DNA of 64,000 nucleotides, from NCBI RefSeq assembly GCF_039537405.1, contig NZ_BAABAL010000007.1:1-64000 (forward strand). Reading direction: 5' to 3'. The DNA comes from Allokutzneria multivorans. GTDB lineage: Bacteria; Actinomycetota; Actinomycetes; Mycobacteriales; Pseudonocardiaceae. The notes beneath the pieces are model-generated. The model saw only the letters and a list, made by a program, of their open reading frames with translations, had not been told where the DNA came from and made no database searches. Within the stretch, counting starts at the first letter, position 1; the number at the start of each line of letters is the position of its first letter. Made by a program: the position numbers and the translations under genes. Shown here piece after piece: positions 16,326 to 24,607 of this stretch.

Positions 16326-17246
16326 ATGAGCACCATCTCCTCCCCCATCGGTCCCCTGGGACTGTGGGTGCCCGGCATCGACCTGCGTCCGCCCACCGAG
16401 TCCGCCGCGCTCGCCGCCGAGATCGAATCGCTCGGCTACGGCGCGCTCTGGTTGAGCGAAGGGCTCGTCCGCGACCCGTTCCTGGAGGCCGCGACCCTGC
16501 TCAACGCCACCAGCACGCTCGTCGTCGGCACCGGCATCGCGGTGATCTGGGGCCGCCACCCGCGCTCGGTCCGCGCCCAGACCCGCGCGCTCACCGACTC
16601 GCACCCGAACCGGTTCGTGCTCGGACTGGGCACCTCGCACCGACTCGTGGTCGAGGACGTGCTCGGCCTGCGCTACGAGCGCCCGCTGGCCGAGATGCGC
16701 TCGCACCTCGACCGGCTCGACGCACCCGATCCGCTCATCGACCTCGTCGGACTCCAGCACCCTTCGGCCGGGAGAGCGCCACGCGTGCTGGCGGCGTTGG
16801 GCCCCAAGGCGATCGCGCTCGCCCGCGACCGCTCCGACGGCGCCTTCTCCTACCTCGTCACGCCCGAGCACACCGCCGAGGCGCGCGCGATCCTCGGCCC
16901 CGGCAGCACGCTCCTCGTCGAGCAGGCCGTGGTCGCCGGCGTCGACGCGGACGAGGCGCGCGCCAGGGCTCGCGGGCACATCGCGTCCTACCTCGCCGCG
17001 CGGCCATACCGGGAGAGCTGGCAACGCCTCGGCTTCACCGACTCCGACTTCGCCGACGGCGGCAGCGACCGCCTGGTCGAGGCGCTCGTGGCGCTCGGCG
17101 ATGACGCGATCGCCGAGCGCGTGGCCGCGCACCACGCGGCGGGCGCGGACCACGTGTGCCTGCAAGCCCTGCCCGGCGACTTCACCTCCGCGCCCGTCGA
17201 CCAGTGGCGCCACCTCGCCGGGCTCCTCCTGCCCACCCGGGTGTGA
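16326..17246 (+). CDS. LLM-class F420-dependent oxidoreductase
   Basis: A 306-residue luciferase-like TIM-barrel protein (GLWVPGIDLRPPTESAALAAEIESLGYGALWLSEG at the N-terminus, NRFVLGLGTSH, and the RVLAALGPKAIALAR-DGAF segment). In actinomycetes, members of this size with this N-terminus (MSAF420-type) use reduced F420 rather than FMN. The substrate is unknown. It is controlled from a TetR-type operator pair, and its stop codon lies two bases before a large palindromic repeat element. Confidence 0.82.
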   Translation: MSTISSPIGPLGLWVPGIDLRPPTESAALAAEIESLGYGALWLSEGLVRDPFLEAATLLNATSTLVVGTGIAVIWGRHPRSVRAQTRALTDSHPNRFVLGLGTSHRLVVEDVLGLRYERPLAEMRSHLDRLDAPDPLIDLVGLQHPSAGRAPRVLAALGPKAIALARDRSDGAFSYLVTPEHTAEARAILGPGSTLLVEQAVVAGVDADEARARARGHIASYLAARPYRESWQRLGFTDSDFADGGSDRLVEALVALGDDAIAERVAAHHAAGADHVCLQALPGDFTSAPVDQWRHLAGLLLPTRV

Positions 17247-17247
17247 C

Positions 17248-17410
17248 GGTCTTCAAGACCAGCGAACCCGCCGGGGGTCTGCTGGTCTTGAAGACGCCCC
17301 AACCCACCCGCGACGGTCTCCAACCGCCTCATCCCAGGGGTTTGCGGCGGTTAAAGACGTCCAGGGCGGGGGTTCGGTGGTCTTGAAGACCGGGGAACCC
17401 CCGCCAGCGA
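17248..17410. repeat. Dispersed palindromic intergenic element, copy A
   Basis: Bounded by GGTCTTCAAGACC (17248-17260) and GGTCTTGAAGACC (17379-17391), with a third near-copy at 17284-17296. The right-hand unit reads GGGGGTT-n4-GGTCTTGAAGACC-n4-AACCCCC, a long imperfect palindrome, and a related GGTTAAAGACG half-unit lies inside. It fills the gap between two convergent genes and is a good candidate terminator or mobile non-coding element. The same architecture recurs at about 40.8, 47.9 and 56.1 kb. Confidence 0.8.
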
Positions 17411-17526
17411 CGTTCGGGGCGGTGATGTTCGGGGTCAGCGGTGTTCGGGGTCAGCGGTGTTCGGGTCGGTGCGGTTGGAGTCAGCGGTGTTCGGGCTCGC
17501 GGTGTTCGGGTCGGTGACGTTCGGGG
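17411..17526. repeat. Degenerate tandem repeat, about 16-bp unit
   Basis: Seven or so imperfect copies of GTTCGGGGTCAGCGGT run from the palindromic element to the stop codon of the topoisomerase A subunit gene. Some copies read GTTCGGGTCGGTG. No gene is supported. It may expand or contract by slippage. Confidence 0.7.
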
Positions 17527-20500
17527 TCAGCCTCGTTCGATGAGGTGGCCGACCACGTCCGGGCCGGGGTGCGGGGACCCGGAACCGTCGCGGCGCGGGT
17601 CCGGCTCGGGCAGGTCGACCGCCGAGCCGTTCTCCGAGGCCGCCGCCGGGCGCGGACCCACCCACGCCAGGAACAACGCCTTCTCCCCCTTGAGGAAGCG
17701 GTGCGAGCGGACCCCGCCCGTCGCCCGCCCCTTCGGCGGGTACTCGGCGAACGGCGTCACCTTCACGCTCTGCCCGGTCGCCGTGACCACCATCGGCTCG
17801 CCGTGCTCGTCGTCGTTGGTGCTGATCGCGCCGAAGAACACCGCGTGCGCGTCCTCGGCCAGGTTGATCCCGGCCATGCCACCGCCCTTGATGCCCTGCG
17901 GGCGCACCAGCGACGCCGAGTACCGCAACAGCGAGGAGTCCGAGGACACGAAGGTCAACGTCTCCTCCCCGTCGGCCAGCCAGCTCGCGCCGATCACCTC
18001 GTCGCCGTCCTTCAACGCGATGATCTCGAACTCGTCCGAACGCACGGGCCAGTCCGGCGCGCACACCTTCACCACGCCCTGCCGGGTCCCGATCGCCAGG
18101 CCCGGTGAGCCCTCACTGCGCTCGCCGAGCGGGGCGATCCCGATGACCTTCTCGCCCTTCTCCAACGGCACCAGCTCCCGCGCCGCCATGCCGCCGCTGA
18201 GCGAGACCGTGCCGACCTGTTCCGGCAGCACCGGCAACGGCAACACTTCGATCTTGTAGGCCCGGCCCCGGTTCGTCACCAGCAACACCTGCCCGCGCGC
18301 CGTGGTGTGCACGACCGAGGAGACCGCGTCGTGCTTCACCCGGCCCTTGCGCCTGCGCGCCTCCGAGGCCTCCTCCGACTCCGCCGCCGTCCTGGCCACC
18401 AGGCCGGTCGCCGACAGGATCACCTGGCACGGATCGTCGGCCACCTCAAGCGGGCCCGACTCCCGCGAGGCCGCCAGCACCTCCTTGAGGTCACCGTCGA
18501 TCAGCGAGGTGTGCCGCTCGGTCGCCAGCTCGCGCGCCACCTTCGCCAGCTCCGCCGACACCAGCTTCTTCAGCACCGCGTCGTTGTCCAGGATGCGCGA
18601 GAGGTCGGCGATGTCGGCGCGCAGCCGGTTCTGCTCGGTCTCCAGCTCGACCTTGTCGTACTTGGTCAACCGGCGCAGCGGCGTGTCCAGGATGTAGCTC
18701 GCCTGGATCTCGGAGAGCTTGAAGCGCCGCATCAGGCCGTCCTTGGCCTCCTGCGCGTTCTCGCTGCCGCGGATCAGCTTGATCACCTTGTCGATGTCCA
18801 GCAGCGCCGCCAGCAGGCCCTCGACCAGGTGCAGCCGCTCCTCGCGCTTGCGCTTGCGGAAGGAGGTCCGCCGCCGCACCACCTCGTAGCGGTGACCGAG
18901 GAAGACCTCCAGCAACCCCTTGAGCCCCAAGGTCTGCGGCTGCCCGTCCACCAGCACCAGGTTGTTGATGCCGAAGGACTGCTCCAGCGGCGTCAGCCGG
19001 TACAGGTCGGTCAGCAGCGCCTGCGGGTTCACCCCGACCTTGCACTCGATCACCAGCCGGGTGCCGTTCTCCCGGTCGGTCAGGTCCTTGACGTCGGCGA
19101 TCCCGGTGAGCCGCTTGGACTTGTTCACCTCGTCGGTGATCTTCTCGATGATCTTCTCCGGCCCGACGCCGTAGGGCAGCTCGGTCACCGTGATCGCCTG
19201 CCGCCCCCGGCTGCCCTCCAGCGGCCCGGTCTCCGCCTTCGCGCGCATCCGCACCACACCGCGCCCGGTCTCGTACGCCCTGCGCACCTCGTCCAGCCCG
19301 AGCAGCATCCCGCCCGTCGGCAGGTCCGGCCCCGGGATGAACTCCATCAGCTTGTCCAGCGAGGCGTCCGGGTTCGAGATCAACCACCGCGCCGCCGCGA
19401 TCACCTCGCCGAGGTTGTGCGGGATCATGTTGGTGGCCATGCCCACCGCGATCCCCGACGTGCCGTTGACCAACAGGTTCGGGAAGGCCGCGGGCAGCAC
19501 CGTCGGCTCGCTCAGTGACCCGTCGTAGTTCGGCCGAAAGTCAACGGTGTCCTCGCCGAGCTCCCCGACGAGCAGCATCGCTTCCTGCGACATCCGTGCT
19601 TCGGTGTAGCGCGATGCTGCCGGTCCATCGTCTGGGGACCCAAAATTTCCATGCCCGTCGATGAGCGGCGTGTTCAGGGAGAAGTCCTGAGCAAGGCGCA
19701 CCATCGCGTCATAAATCGCAGTGTCGCCATGAGGATGGTACTTGCCCATGCAGTTGTGAACCACTTGGCCCTCAACAACAAAGGCGTGCTCCTCGGTCCC
19801 CACCTGGATGTCGTAGGTGACGTCCGGCGCGACCGCCTCCACCGATTCCACGGTGCGGAAGGACATCTGCGCTTCACCGTCCACAGAGGACAGTTGGGCC
19901 AGGTCGTTGACCCTCACCCAGCGCAGGAGCGCGGTGGCGAGAGAACTCCCGCCCGCCGCGAGTTCAGAACCGTTGCGACGCACGGGCACGCCGAGGTCAG
20001 CCAGCATCGCGTACACCTGGCGCGGCAACAGCTCGCCGAGCCCGGCGAAGACGAGACCCGAGCCGTCGAAAAGTCCTGCCAGGAAAGGAATCCAGGCAGA
20101 TCGGTCACCGAGCACCACTGCCGGGACAGCCCGCTCCGCAGCCGCCGCCAGAAGACGCTCGTGCCGATCGAAGGTGAGGATGTGCTGATCCCGCTGCTCG
20201 GGAGTCTCGGCCTCGCGCTTGTCTCGCCACACCGTCAGGTCGTTGGCGATCGCCCAGCCGTGCATCACGTCGATCGGCTCGGTGTCGCACATCTCGATCC
20301 GAACCGCACCGTCGGCGACGAAACCCTTCGCGACGATCAGCCCGAGGACGTAGGCGGAGGAATCACCGTTGTCGCTGAGCAGCTCGCTGGCCCTGGCCGC
20401 GCCGAAACCGACCGTGCGACGGCCAACAAGGTCGCGGGCCTCGGTCCACTCCACCGCTGAGTCATCAGTGACGGTGCGGAACCGCTGTCCCGGTGTCACG

Positions 20501-20937
20501 AGCATGGTGTGGCCGTTGGACCAGGTGATGCGGACCAGCTCCGACACCGGGTTCTCGTAGACCTCCGTGACCGGGACCGCGACGCCGCGACCGTCGAGCA
20601 CGTGCTCGCCGACCTCGATGTCCTCGATGGGCCGCAACCCCTCCGGCGTCGACACCAGGGCTCCACGGACGAAGCAGTCACCGACCACGCGCGAGGACTT
20701 CACATAAGCGTGCGTCGGGCGATATCCCTGCTCGTTCATCGAGAAGAGGATGCGGCGGTGCACCGGCTTGAGGCCGTCCCGCGCGTCGGGCAGGGCGCGG
20801 GCGTGGATGACCGAGTAGGCGTACTCCAGGTACGAGTCCTCGATCTCGGTCTTCACCGGGTTGTCGAAGACCTGCGCGCCCGCCCTGTCGAAGGCGGTGG
20901 GGTCGACCTTGGTGGTGGGGCCCTTGCGGCGTGCCAT
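17527..20937 (-). CDS. parC: Type IIA DNA topoisomerase subunit A (ParC-like) containing an intein
   Basis: An 1136-residue precursor; removal of the 308-residue intein (residues 88-395) leaves about 828 residues. The breakage-reunion domain starts EDSYLEYAYSVIHARALPDARDGLKPVHRR, and the catalytic Tyr is Y444 in SRYTEARM. The C-terminal beta-pinwheel is present, but no canonical GyrA box (QRRGGRG-type) is seen. This, with its YSVIHARALPDARDG and VKSSRVVGD style, favours the actinobacterial topoisomerase IV-like pair over housekeeping gyrase. The intein splits VVGD/CMGKYHPHGD, just before the HPHGD segment. The B subunit gene lies 50 bases upstream on the same strand. GGAGAG about 10 bases upstream marks the start. 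Naming as parC rather than gyrA is inference. Confidence 0.88.
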   Translation of the reverse strand: MARRKGPTTKVDPTAFDRAGAQVFDNPVKTEIEDSYLEYAYSVIHARALPDARDGLKPVHRRILFSMNEQGYRPTHAYVKSSRVVGDCFVRGALVSTPEGLRPIEDIEVGEHVLDGRGVAVPVTEVYENPVSELVRITWSNGHTMLVTPGQRFRTVTDDSAVEWTEARDLVGRRTVGFGAARASELLSDNGDSSAYVLGLIVAKGFVADGAVRIEMCDTEPIDVMHGWAIANDLTVWRDKREAETPEQRDQHILTFDRHERLLAAAAERAVPAVVLGDRSAWIPFLAGLFDGSGLVFAGLGELLPRQVYAMLADLGVPVRRNGSELAAGGSSLATALLRWVRVNDLAQLSSVDGEAQMSFRTVESVEAVAPDVTYDIQVGTEEHAFVVEGQVVHNCMGKYHPHGDTAIYDAMVRLAQDFSLNTPLIDGHGNFGSPDDGPAASRYTEARMSQEAMLLVGELGEDTVDFRPNYDGSLSEPTVLPAAFPNLLVNGTSGIAVGMATNMIPHNLGEVIAAARWLISNPDASLDKLMEFIPGPDLPTGGMLLGLDEVRRAYETGRGVVRMRAKAETGPLEGSRGRQAITVTELPYGVGPEKIIEKITDEVNKSKRLTGIADVKDLTDRENGTRLVIECKVGVNPQALLTDLYRLTPLEQSFGINNLVLVDGQPQTLGLKGLLEVFLGHRYEVVRRRTSFRKRKREERLHLVEGLLAALLDIDKVIKLIRGSENAQEAKDGLMRRFKLSEIQASYILDTPLRRLTKYDKVELETEQNRLRADIADLSRILDNDAVLKKLVSAELAKVARELATERHTSLIDGDLKEVLAASRESGPLEVADDPCQVILSATGLVARTAAESEEASEARRRKGRVKHDAVSSVVHTTARGQVLLVTNRGRAYKIEVLPLPVLPEQVGTVSLSGGMAARELVPLEKGEKVIGIAPLGERSEGSPGLAIGTRQGVVKVCAPDWPVRSDEFEIIALKDGDEVIGASWLADGEETLTFVSSDSSLLRYSASLVRPQGIKGGGMAGINLAEDAHAVFFGAISTNDDEHGEPMVVTATGQSVKVTPFAEYPPKGRATGGVRSHRFLKGEKALFLAWVGPRPAAASENGSAVDLPEPDPRRDGSGSPHPGPDVVGHLIERG
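19753..20676 (-). other. Intein in topoisomerase subunit A, 308 residues, inactive LAGLIDADG endonuclease
   Basis: The intein begins CFVRGALVSTPEG at Cys88 and ends QVVHN before extein Cys396, so all splicing residues (Cys1, terminal His-Asn, Cys+1) are present. A block B-like TPGQ segment is at intein residues 61-64. Two LAGLIDADG-type helices are visible: VLGLIVAKG (intein 110-118) and LAGLFDGSG (199-207). The catalytic acid position is Lys in the first and Ser in the second, so DNA cleavage is probably lost while splicing is retained. Confidence 0.88.
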
Positions 20938-20987
20938 GACTCAGCGCTCTCCGTGGTCGTGGTTCTGGGGTCGGCCGTGCAGCCGGG

Positions 20988-23900
20988 TCAGGCGTCGATG
21001 GCCGCGCGGTCGACGCGGGCGGCGGACTCGACCAGCCACGCGCGTCGCGGTTCGACCTTCTCGCCCATCAGCAGCTCCAGCGCCTGCTCGGCGGCGTCCA
21101 CGTCGTCCAGCGTGATCCTCCGCACCGAGCGGGTCGCCGGGTTCATCGTGGTGTCCCACAGCTCGTCGGCGTCCATCTCGCCGAGGCCCTTGAACCGGGG
21201 CACCGGCGTGACGACCTGCTTGCCCGACTTCTCCAGCTTGGCGACGGTGGTCTCCATCTCCCGCTGGGTGAAGGTGAAGATGGTCTGCGGACTGCGGCCC
21301 TTCGTGGTGATCTTGTGAAGTGGTGGCATGGCCGCGAACAGCCTGCCGTCCTCGATCACCGGGCGCATGTACTTGGCGAACAACGTGATCAGCAGGGTCC
21401 GGATGTGCGAGCCGTCGACGTCGGCGTCGGCCATCAGGATCACCCTGCCGTAGCGCATCTGCGCCAGGTCGAAGGTGCGCCCGCTGCCCGCGCCGAGCAC
21501 CTGCACGATGGAGGAGATCTCCGCGTTGCGCAGCGTGTCGCCAAGATTGGCCTTCTGCACGTTGAGGATCTTGCCGCGCAGGGGCAGAAGTGCTTGGTAC
21601 TCCGAGACTCTGGCCATGCGCGCGCTGTTGTGGACGAACACCCCGGCTTCGAGCGCGAAGTTGTGGTAGCCGTCGACGGTGAGGTCGTAGACGTCGGCCG
21701 TCTCGGCAAGGGGTTCGACGGAGACGACGCGGTGGTTGGTCAGGGAGACCGCCTCGCGCAGACGCGCGTAGTCACCGTCGTAGTGGGCCAGCAACCGGTC
21801 GAACCGAAGGCCGGTCTTCGCGGTGCGCGCCCGCTCGGCGTCGTAGGCGGCGGCGAGGTCCGCATCCGGCAGGCCGACGAAGGCGGAGAGACGACGGAGA
21901 GCGGCGAGGCGACGACCGTCGACCTGCTGAGCGACGCGCTCTTCGCGCGGCACCGACGCCACGTACCGCGCTCGGCCTGCCTGGACCTTCGCGAGGTGGC
22001 CGGTGCCCCGGTCAGCCATGCGCTGCTTCATCAGCGCGGAGTGCCGCACGCCGAACTCAGGGTGCTTCTTGTGCCAGTCGGTGACCGCGTTGCGCTGGCG
22101 CTCGCGCTCCGCCGGGTCCTGGAACTGGGCGATGGTGGTCGCGGATCGCCAAGCCCGCAGCTCCGGGTCGTTCCACTGCTCGCGAGAGCGGGCGCTCCAC
22201 TCAGCTCGCCGCTCCGGGTCGGCGAAGAACGCGCGCACGCGCTCGGCAGCGGCGGCGCGGTGCTCCGGGTGAGCCCAGTAGCTCGCCTGCCGCTCGCGCA
22301 TGCGCTCGGCGTACTCGACGCGCTCGGAATCGCTCAGGGCCGCGTACCAGTCCTGGAAGCCCTGCTCGATGCGCTGGCGGAAGGACGGATCGCTGTTGAG
22401 CGCGGCGAGGCGCGCGAGGCAAGCCTGCCGGAAGTCGGGGTCCTGCCACTGCTTGGACAGCATGGCGGACTTGAACTCCAGCCCACCGTTGGCCAGCCAC
22501 TCGCGGTAGCCCGCGTGCACGTGCTCGCCCATCATCGCGGCGTGCAGGGCGGCGTGGTCCTCCCACGTCATCCGCCGCAGGTTCCGCGGATCGTTGTTGC
22601 GCTTGTTGATGTCGACGTGGTGGCGGACGTTGCCGTTGGCCGCGCTGTCCAGGTCGTGGCGCAGGTTGTACGCGTCGGCGAGGTAGTGCGTGTACACCCA
22701 CTCCTCGCGGTCGTTCATCCAGACGCGCTCGTAGCCGTCGAGCTTGTCGCTGGCCGCCTTCGAGGAGAGCGAGCGGTACAGGGGCATCAGCGAATCGGCG
22801 GGCGCAAGCGCATCGGCGCGGCGGTAGGAGCCGTCGCGCAGACGGAAGAGGTGGTCCGGGGTGCACCGCACCGACTCGCCGTTGTCGAGCGTGACGCGGA
22901 CCAGCGGCGCCGCGCTCTTGGTGAGTCGCGGTTCCACGAGCGGGGCCACCACAACACGACCGGCCTTGTTGGTGGTGTAACCGAAATGCGTGATGCCGCG
23001 CGCCCAGTCGTCGGCCAGCTCAGCGAAGGAGCGGCTCTGCCCAGAGGCGAGCGCGACCATCGTGTCGCCGGTAAAACAGCCGAGGGCGGAGTCGCCCTCC
23101 ACGAGGAACAGCTCGCTTCGCGAAACACCCGTGGTGCGGCAGTCGACGAGTTTCGGGGGCATCGCCGCGCCTTCGAGTGCGGTCTTGCGGCGCGCGGCAT
23201 CCTTCTGCTGCTTCTGGGTGAGGCGGACGCGGGCGGCGTCGACGATCTTCTGCAGGACCGTCTTGGCCTCGGTCTTGGTCTTCTTGTCCTCGGTCCACGC
23301 CTTGATGTAGCGCTCGACGACGCCCTGGATGACCTTGGTGATGCCCGCGGTGGACAGCTCGTCCTTGGTCTGCGAGGTGAACTGCGGTTCGGGAAGGCGG
23401 ACGTGGATGACGGCGGTCATGCCTTCGAGGACGTCGTCCAGGGTGGGCGGGTCCTCCTTGGCCTTGAGCAGCCCTCGGGTCTTGGAGATGGCTTCCTGCA
23501 ACGACTTCACGGCGGCGCGCTCGAAGCCCTTGCGGTGGGTGCCGCCGTGGACGTTGCGGATGGTGTTGGTGAAGCACTCCACGGTGCGCTCGTAGCCGGT
23601 GCCCCAGCGGAAGGCCACCTCGACCTCGGCGTGACGCTCCACTTTGGACCGCATCACGCCGTTCTCGTCGGCGGCGTTCTCGAAGTAGGTGCCGGTGCCG
23701 TTGACGATGAGGGTGCCGGAGACGGAGCGGTCGCCGCTGGGGGCGAGGAAGTCGACCATGTCGGCGAGGCCGTTGGGGAAGTGGAACTTCTCCTCGGTGA
23801 TGGCGCCCTCGGTGGCATCGCGCAGCACGTAGGTGACGCCGGGCACGAGGAAGGCGGTGTTGCGCAGCTTGGACCGCACGGCGTCGACGTCGAGCGCGGC

Positions 23901-24491
23901 GCCGTTCTCGAAGTAGCGGGCGTCGTACCAGTAGCGGCTGGAGGTGCCGGTGCGCTCGCCGCGCTTCATCTTGCCGGTGACGACGAGTCCGGACTGCTTG
24001 GTGAACTTGGCCTTGGGGCCGGGGCCGTCGAAGACACCGGGGACGCCGCGCGCGAAGGAGATCTGGTGCACCTTGCCGTCGCGCTTGACGGTGATGTCGA
24101 AGCGGTGGGAGAGGGCGTTGACGGCGGAGGCGCCGACGCCGTGCAGGCCGCCGGAGGTCTTGTAGCCGGAGCCGCCGAACTTGCCGCCCGCGTGCAGCCT
24201 GGTCATGACCAGTTCGACGCCGGAGAGGCCGGAGCGGGCGTGGGTGCCCGTGGGGATGCCTCGACCGTCGTCGTCGACCTGGACGCTGCCGTCGGCGTGC
24301 AGGGTGACAACGACCTTGGTCGCCTCCCCCGCGATGCCCTCGTCGGTGGAGTTGTCGACGATCTCGTTGAAGAGGTGGTTGATGCCGCGGCTGTCGGTGG
24401 AGCCGATGTACATGCCGGGTCGCTTGCGGACCGCCTCGAGACCTTCGAGGTGCGTCAGGTCGTCGGCCCCGTACAGGGTCTCGGCAGTCAC
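20988..24491 (-). CDS. parE: Type IIA DNA topoisomerase subunit B (ParE-like) containing an intein
   Basis: An 1167-residue precursor with a 484-residue intein; the spliced ATPase subunit would be about 683 residues. GHKL motifs are clear: EIVDNSTDEG, DDDGRGIPTG and GGLHGVGASAVNALS, then ELFLVEGDSALG interrupted by the intein, and the TOPRIM DADVDGSH and PRFKGLGEMD. GTG 24491 is preferred because GGGAG lies 9 bases upstream; the ATG at 24512 has no ribosome-binding site, but would suit a leaderless transcript from a CATAGT box near 24520. It forms an operon with subunit A, 50 bases downstream. The neighbourhood upstream has an AGCGGCT/AGCCGC hairpin at 24548-24571. Confidence 0.88.
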   Translation of the reverse strand: MTAETLYGADDLTHLEGLEAVRKRPGMYIGSTDSRGINHLFNEIVDNSTDEGIAGEATKVVVTLHADGSVQVDDDGRGIPTGTHARSGLSGVELVMTRLHAGGKFGGSGYKTSGGLHGVGASAVNALSHRFDITVKRDGKVHQISFARGVPGVFDGPGPKAKFTKQSGLVVTGKMKRGERTGTSSRYWYDARYFENGAALDVDAVRSKLRNTAFLVPGVTYVLRDATEGAITEEKFHFPNGLADMVDFLAPSGDRSVSGTLIVNGTGTYFENAADENGVMRSKVERHAEVEVAFRWGTGYERTVECFTNTIRNVHGGTHRKGFERAAVKSLQEAISKTRGLLKAKEDPPTLDDVLEGMTAVIHVRLPEPQFTSQTKDELSTAGITKVIQGVVERYIKAWTEDKKTKTEAKTVLQKIVDAARVRLTQKQQKDAARRKTALEGAAMPPKLVDCRTTGVSRSELFLVEGDSALGCFTGDTMVALASGQSRSFAELADDWARGITHFGYTTNKAGRVVVAPLVEPRLTKSAAPLVRVTLDNGESVRCTPDHLFRLRDGSYRRADALAPADSLMPLYRSLSSKAASDKLDGYERVWMNDREEWVYTHYLADAYNLRHDLDSAANGNVRHHVDINKRNNDPRNLRRMTWEDHAALHAAMMGEHVHAGYREWLANGGLEFKSAMLSKQWQDPDFRQACLARLAALNSDPSFRQRIEQGFQDWYAALSDSERVEYAERMRERQASYWAHPEHRAAAAERVRAFFADPERRAEWSARSREQWNDPELRAWRSATTIAQFQDPAERERQRNAVTDWHKKHPEFGVRHSALMKQRMADRGTGHLAKVQAGRARYVASVPREERVAQQVDGRRLAALRRLSAFVGLPDADLAAAYDAERARTAKTGLRFDRLLAHYDGDYARLREAVSLTNHRVVSVEPLAETADVYDLTVDGYHNFALEAGVFVHNSARMARVSEYQALLPLRGKILNVQKANLGDTLRNAEISSIVQVLGAGSGRTFDLAQMRYGRVILMADADVDGSHIRTLLITLFAKYMRPVIEDGRLFAAMPPLHKITTKGRSPQTIFTFTQREMETTVAKLEKSGKQVVTPVPRFKGLGEMDADELWDTTMNPATRSVRRITLDDVDAAEQALELLMGEKVEPRRAWLVESAARVDRAAIDA
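21627..23078 (-). other. Intein in topoisomerase subunit B, 484 residues, with HNH endonuclease
   Basis: The intein starts CFTGDTMVAL after VEGDSALG and ends GVFVHN before extein Ser. Block B is RCTPDHLF (intein 71-78). The insert between splicing halves carries an HNH-type core, HHVDINKRNNDPRNLRRMT (intein 153-171) plus WEDHAALH, instead of LAGLIDADG. It is followed by a chain of W-x-DP-x-(F/L/H)-R-type helical repeats (about 208-345: QWQDPDFR, YWAHPEHR, QWNDPELR, QFQDPAER), likely DNA-recognition modules of NUMOD type. All key residues look intact, so this intein may still home. Confidence 0.88.
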
Positions 24492-24607
24492 AGGGTCGCT
24501 CTCCCGGGTCATGGCGTGGACTATGCAGCGCGGTGGGCAGGCTTACCAGCGGCTTAACATACTTCAGCCGCCGCCTGTGGCTGCATGATGCCCGGCACCC
24601 CTGACAG

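Noticed and set aside
17248..17526. CRISPR array at the palindromic and tandem repeats
   Set aside because: Repeat units are variable in length and contiguous or nested, with no regular unique spacers, and no cas genes are present.
21315..24557. A 1080-codon open frame on the plus strand across the topoisomerase B gene
   Set aside because: It is fully antisense to a gene with clear GHKL, TOPRIM and intein motifs. Its translation is biased to G, V, R, A and E and has no recognisable domain. Long antisense frames are expected at this GC.
24548..24571. AGCGGCT...AGCCGC hairpin as a firm terminator of the acyl-CoA synthetase gene
   Set aside because: The stem is only six or seven pairs with a long loop and overlaps the probable promoter of the topoisomerase operon, so it is only mentioned under that gene.
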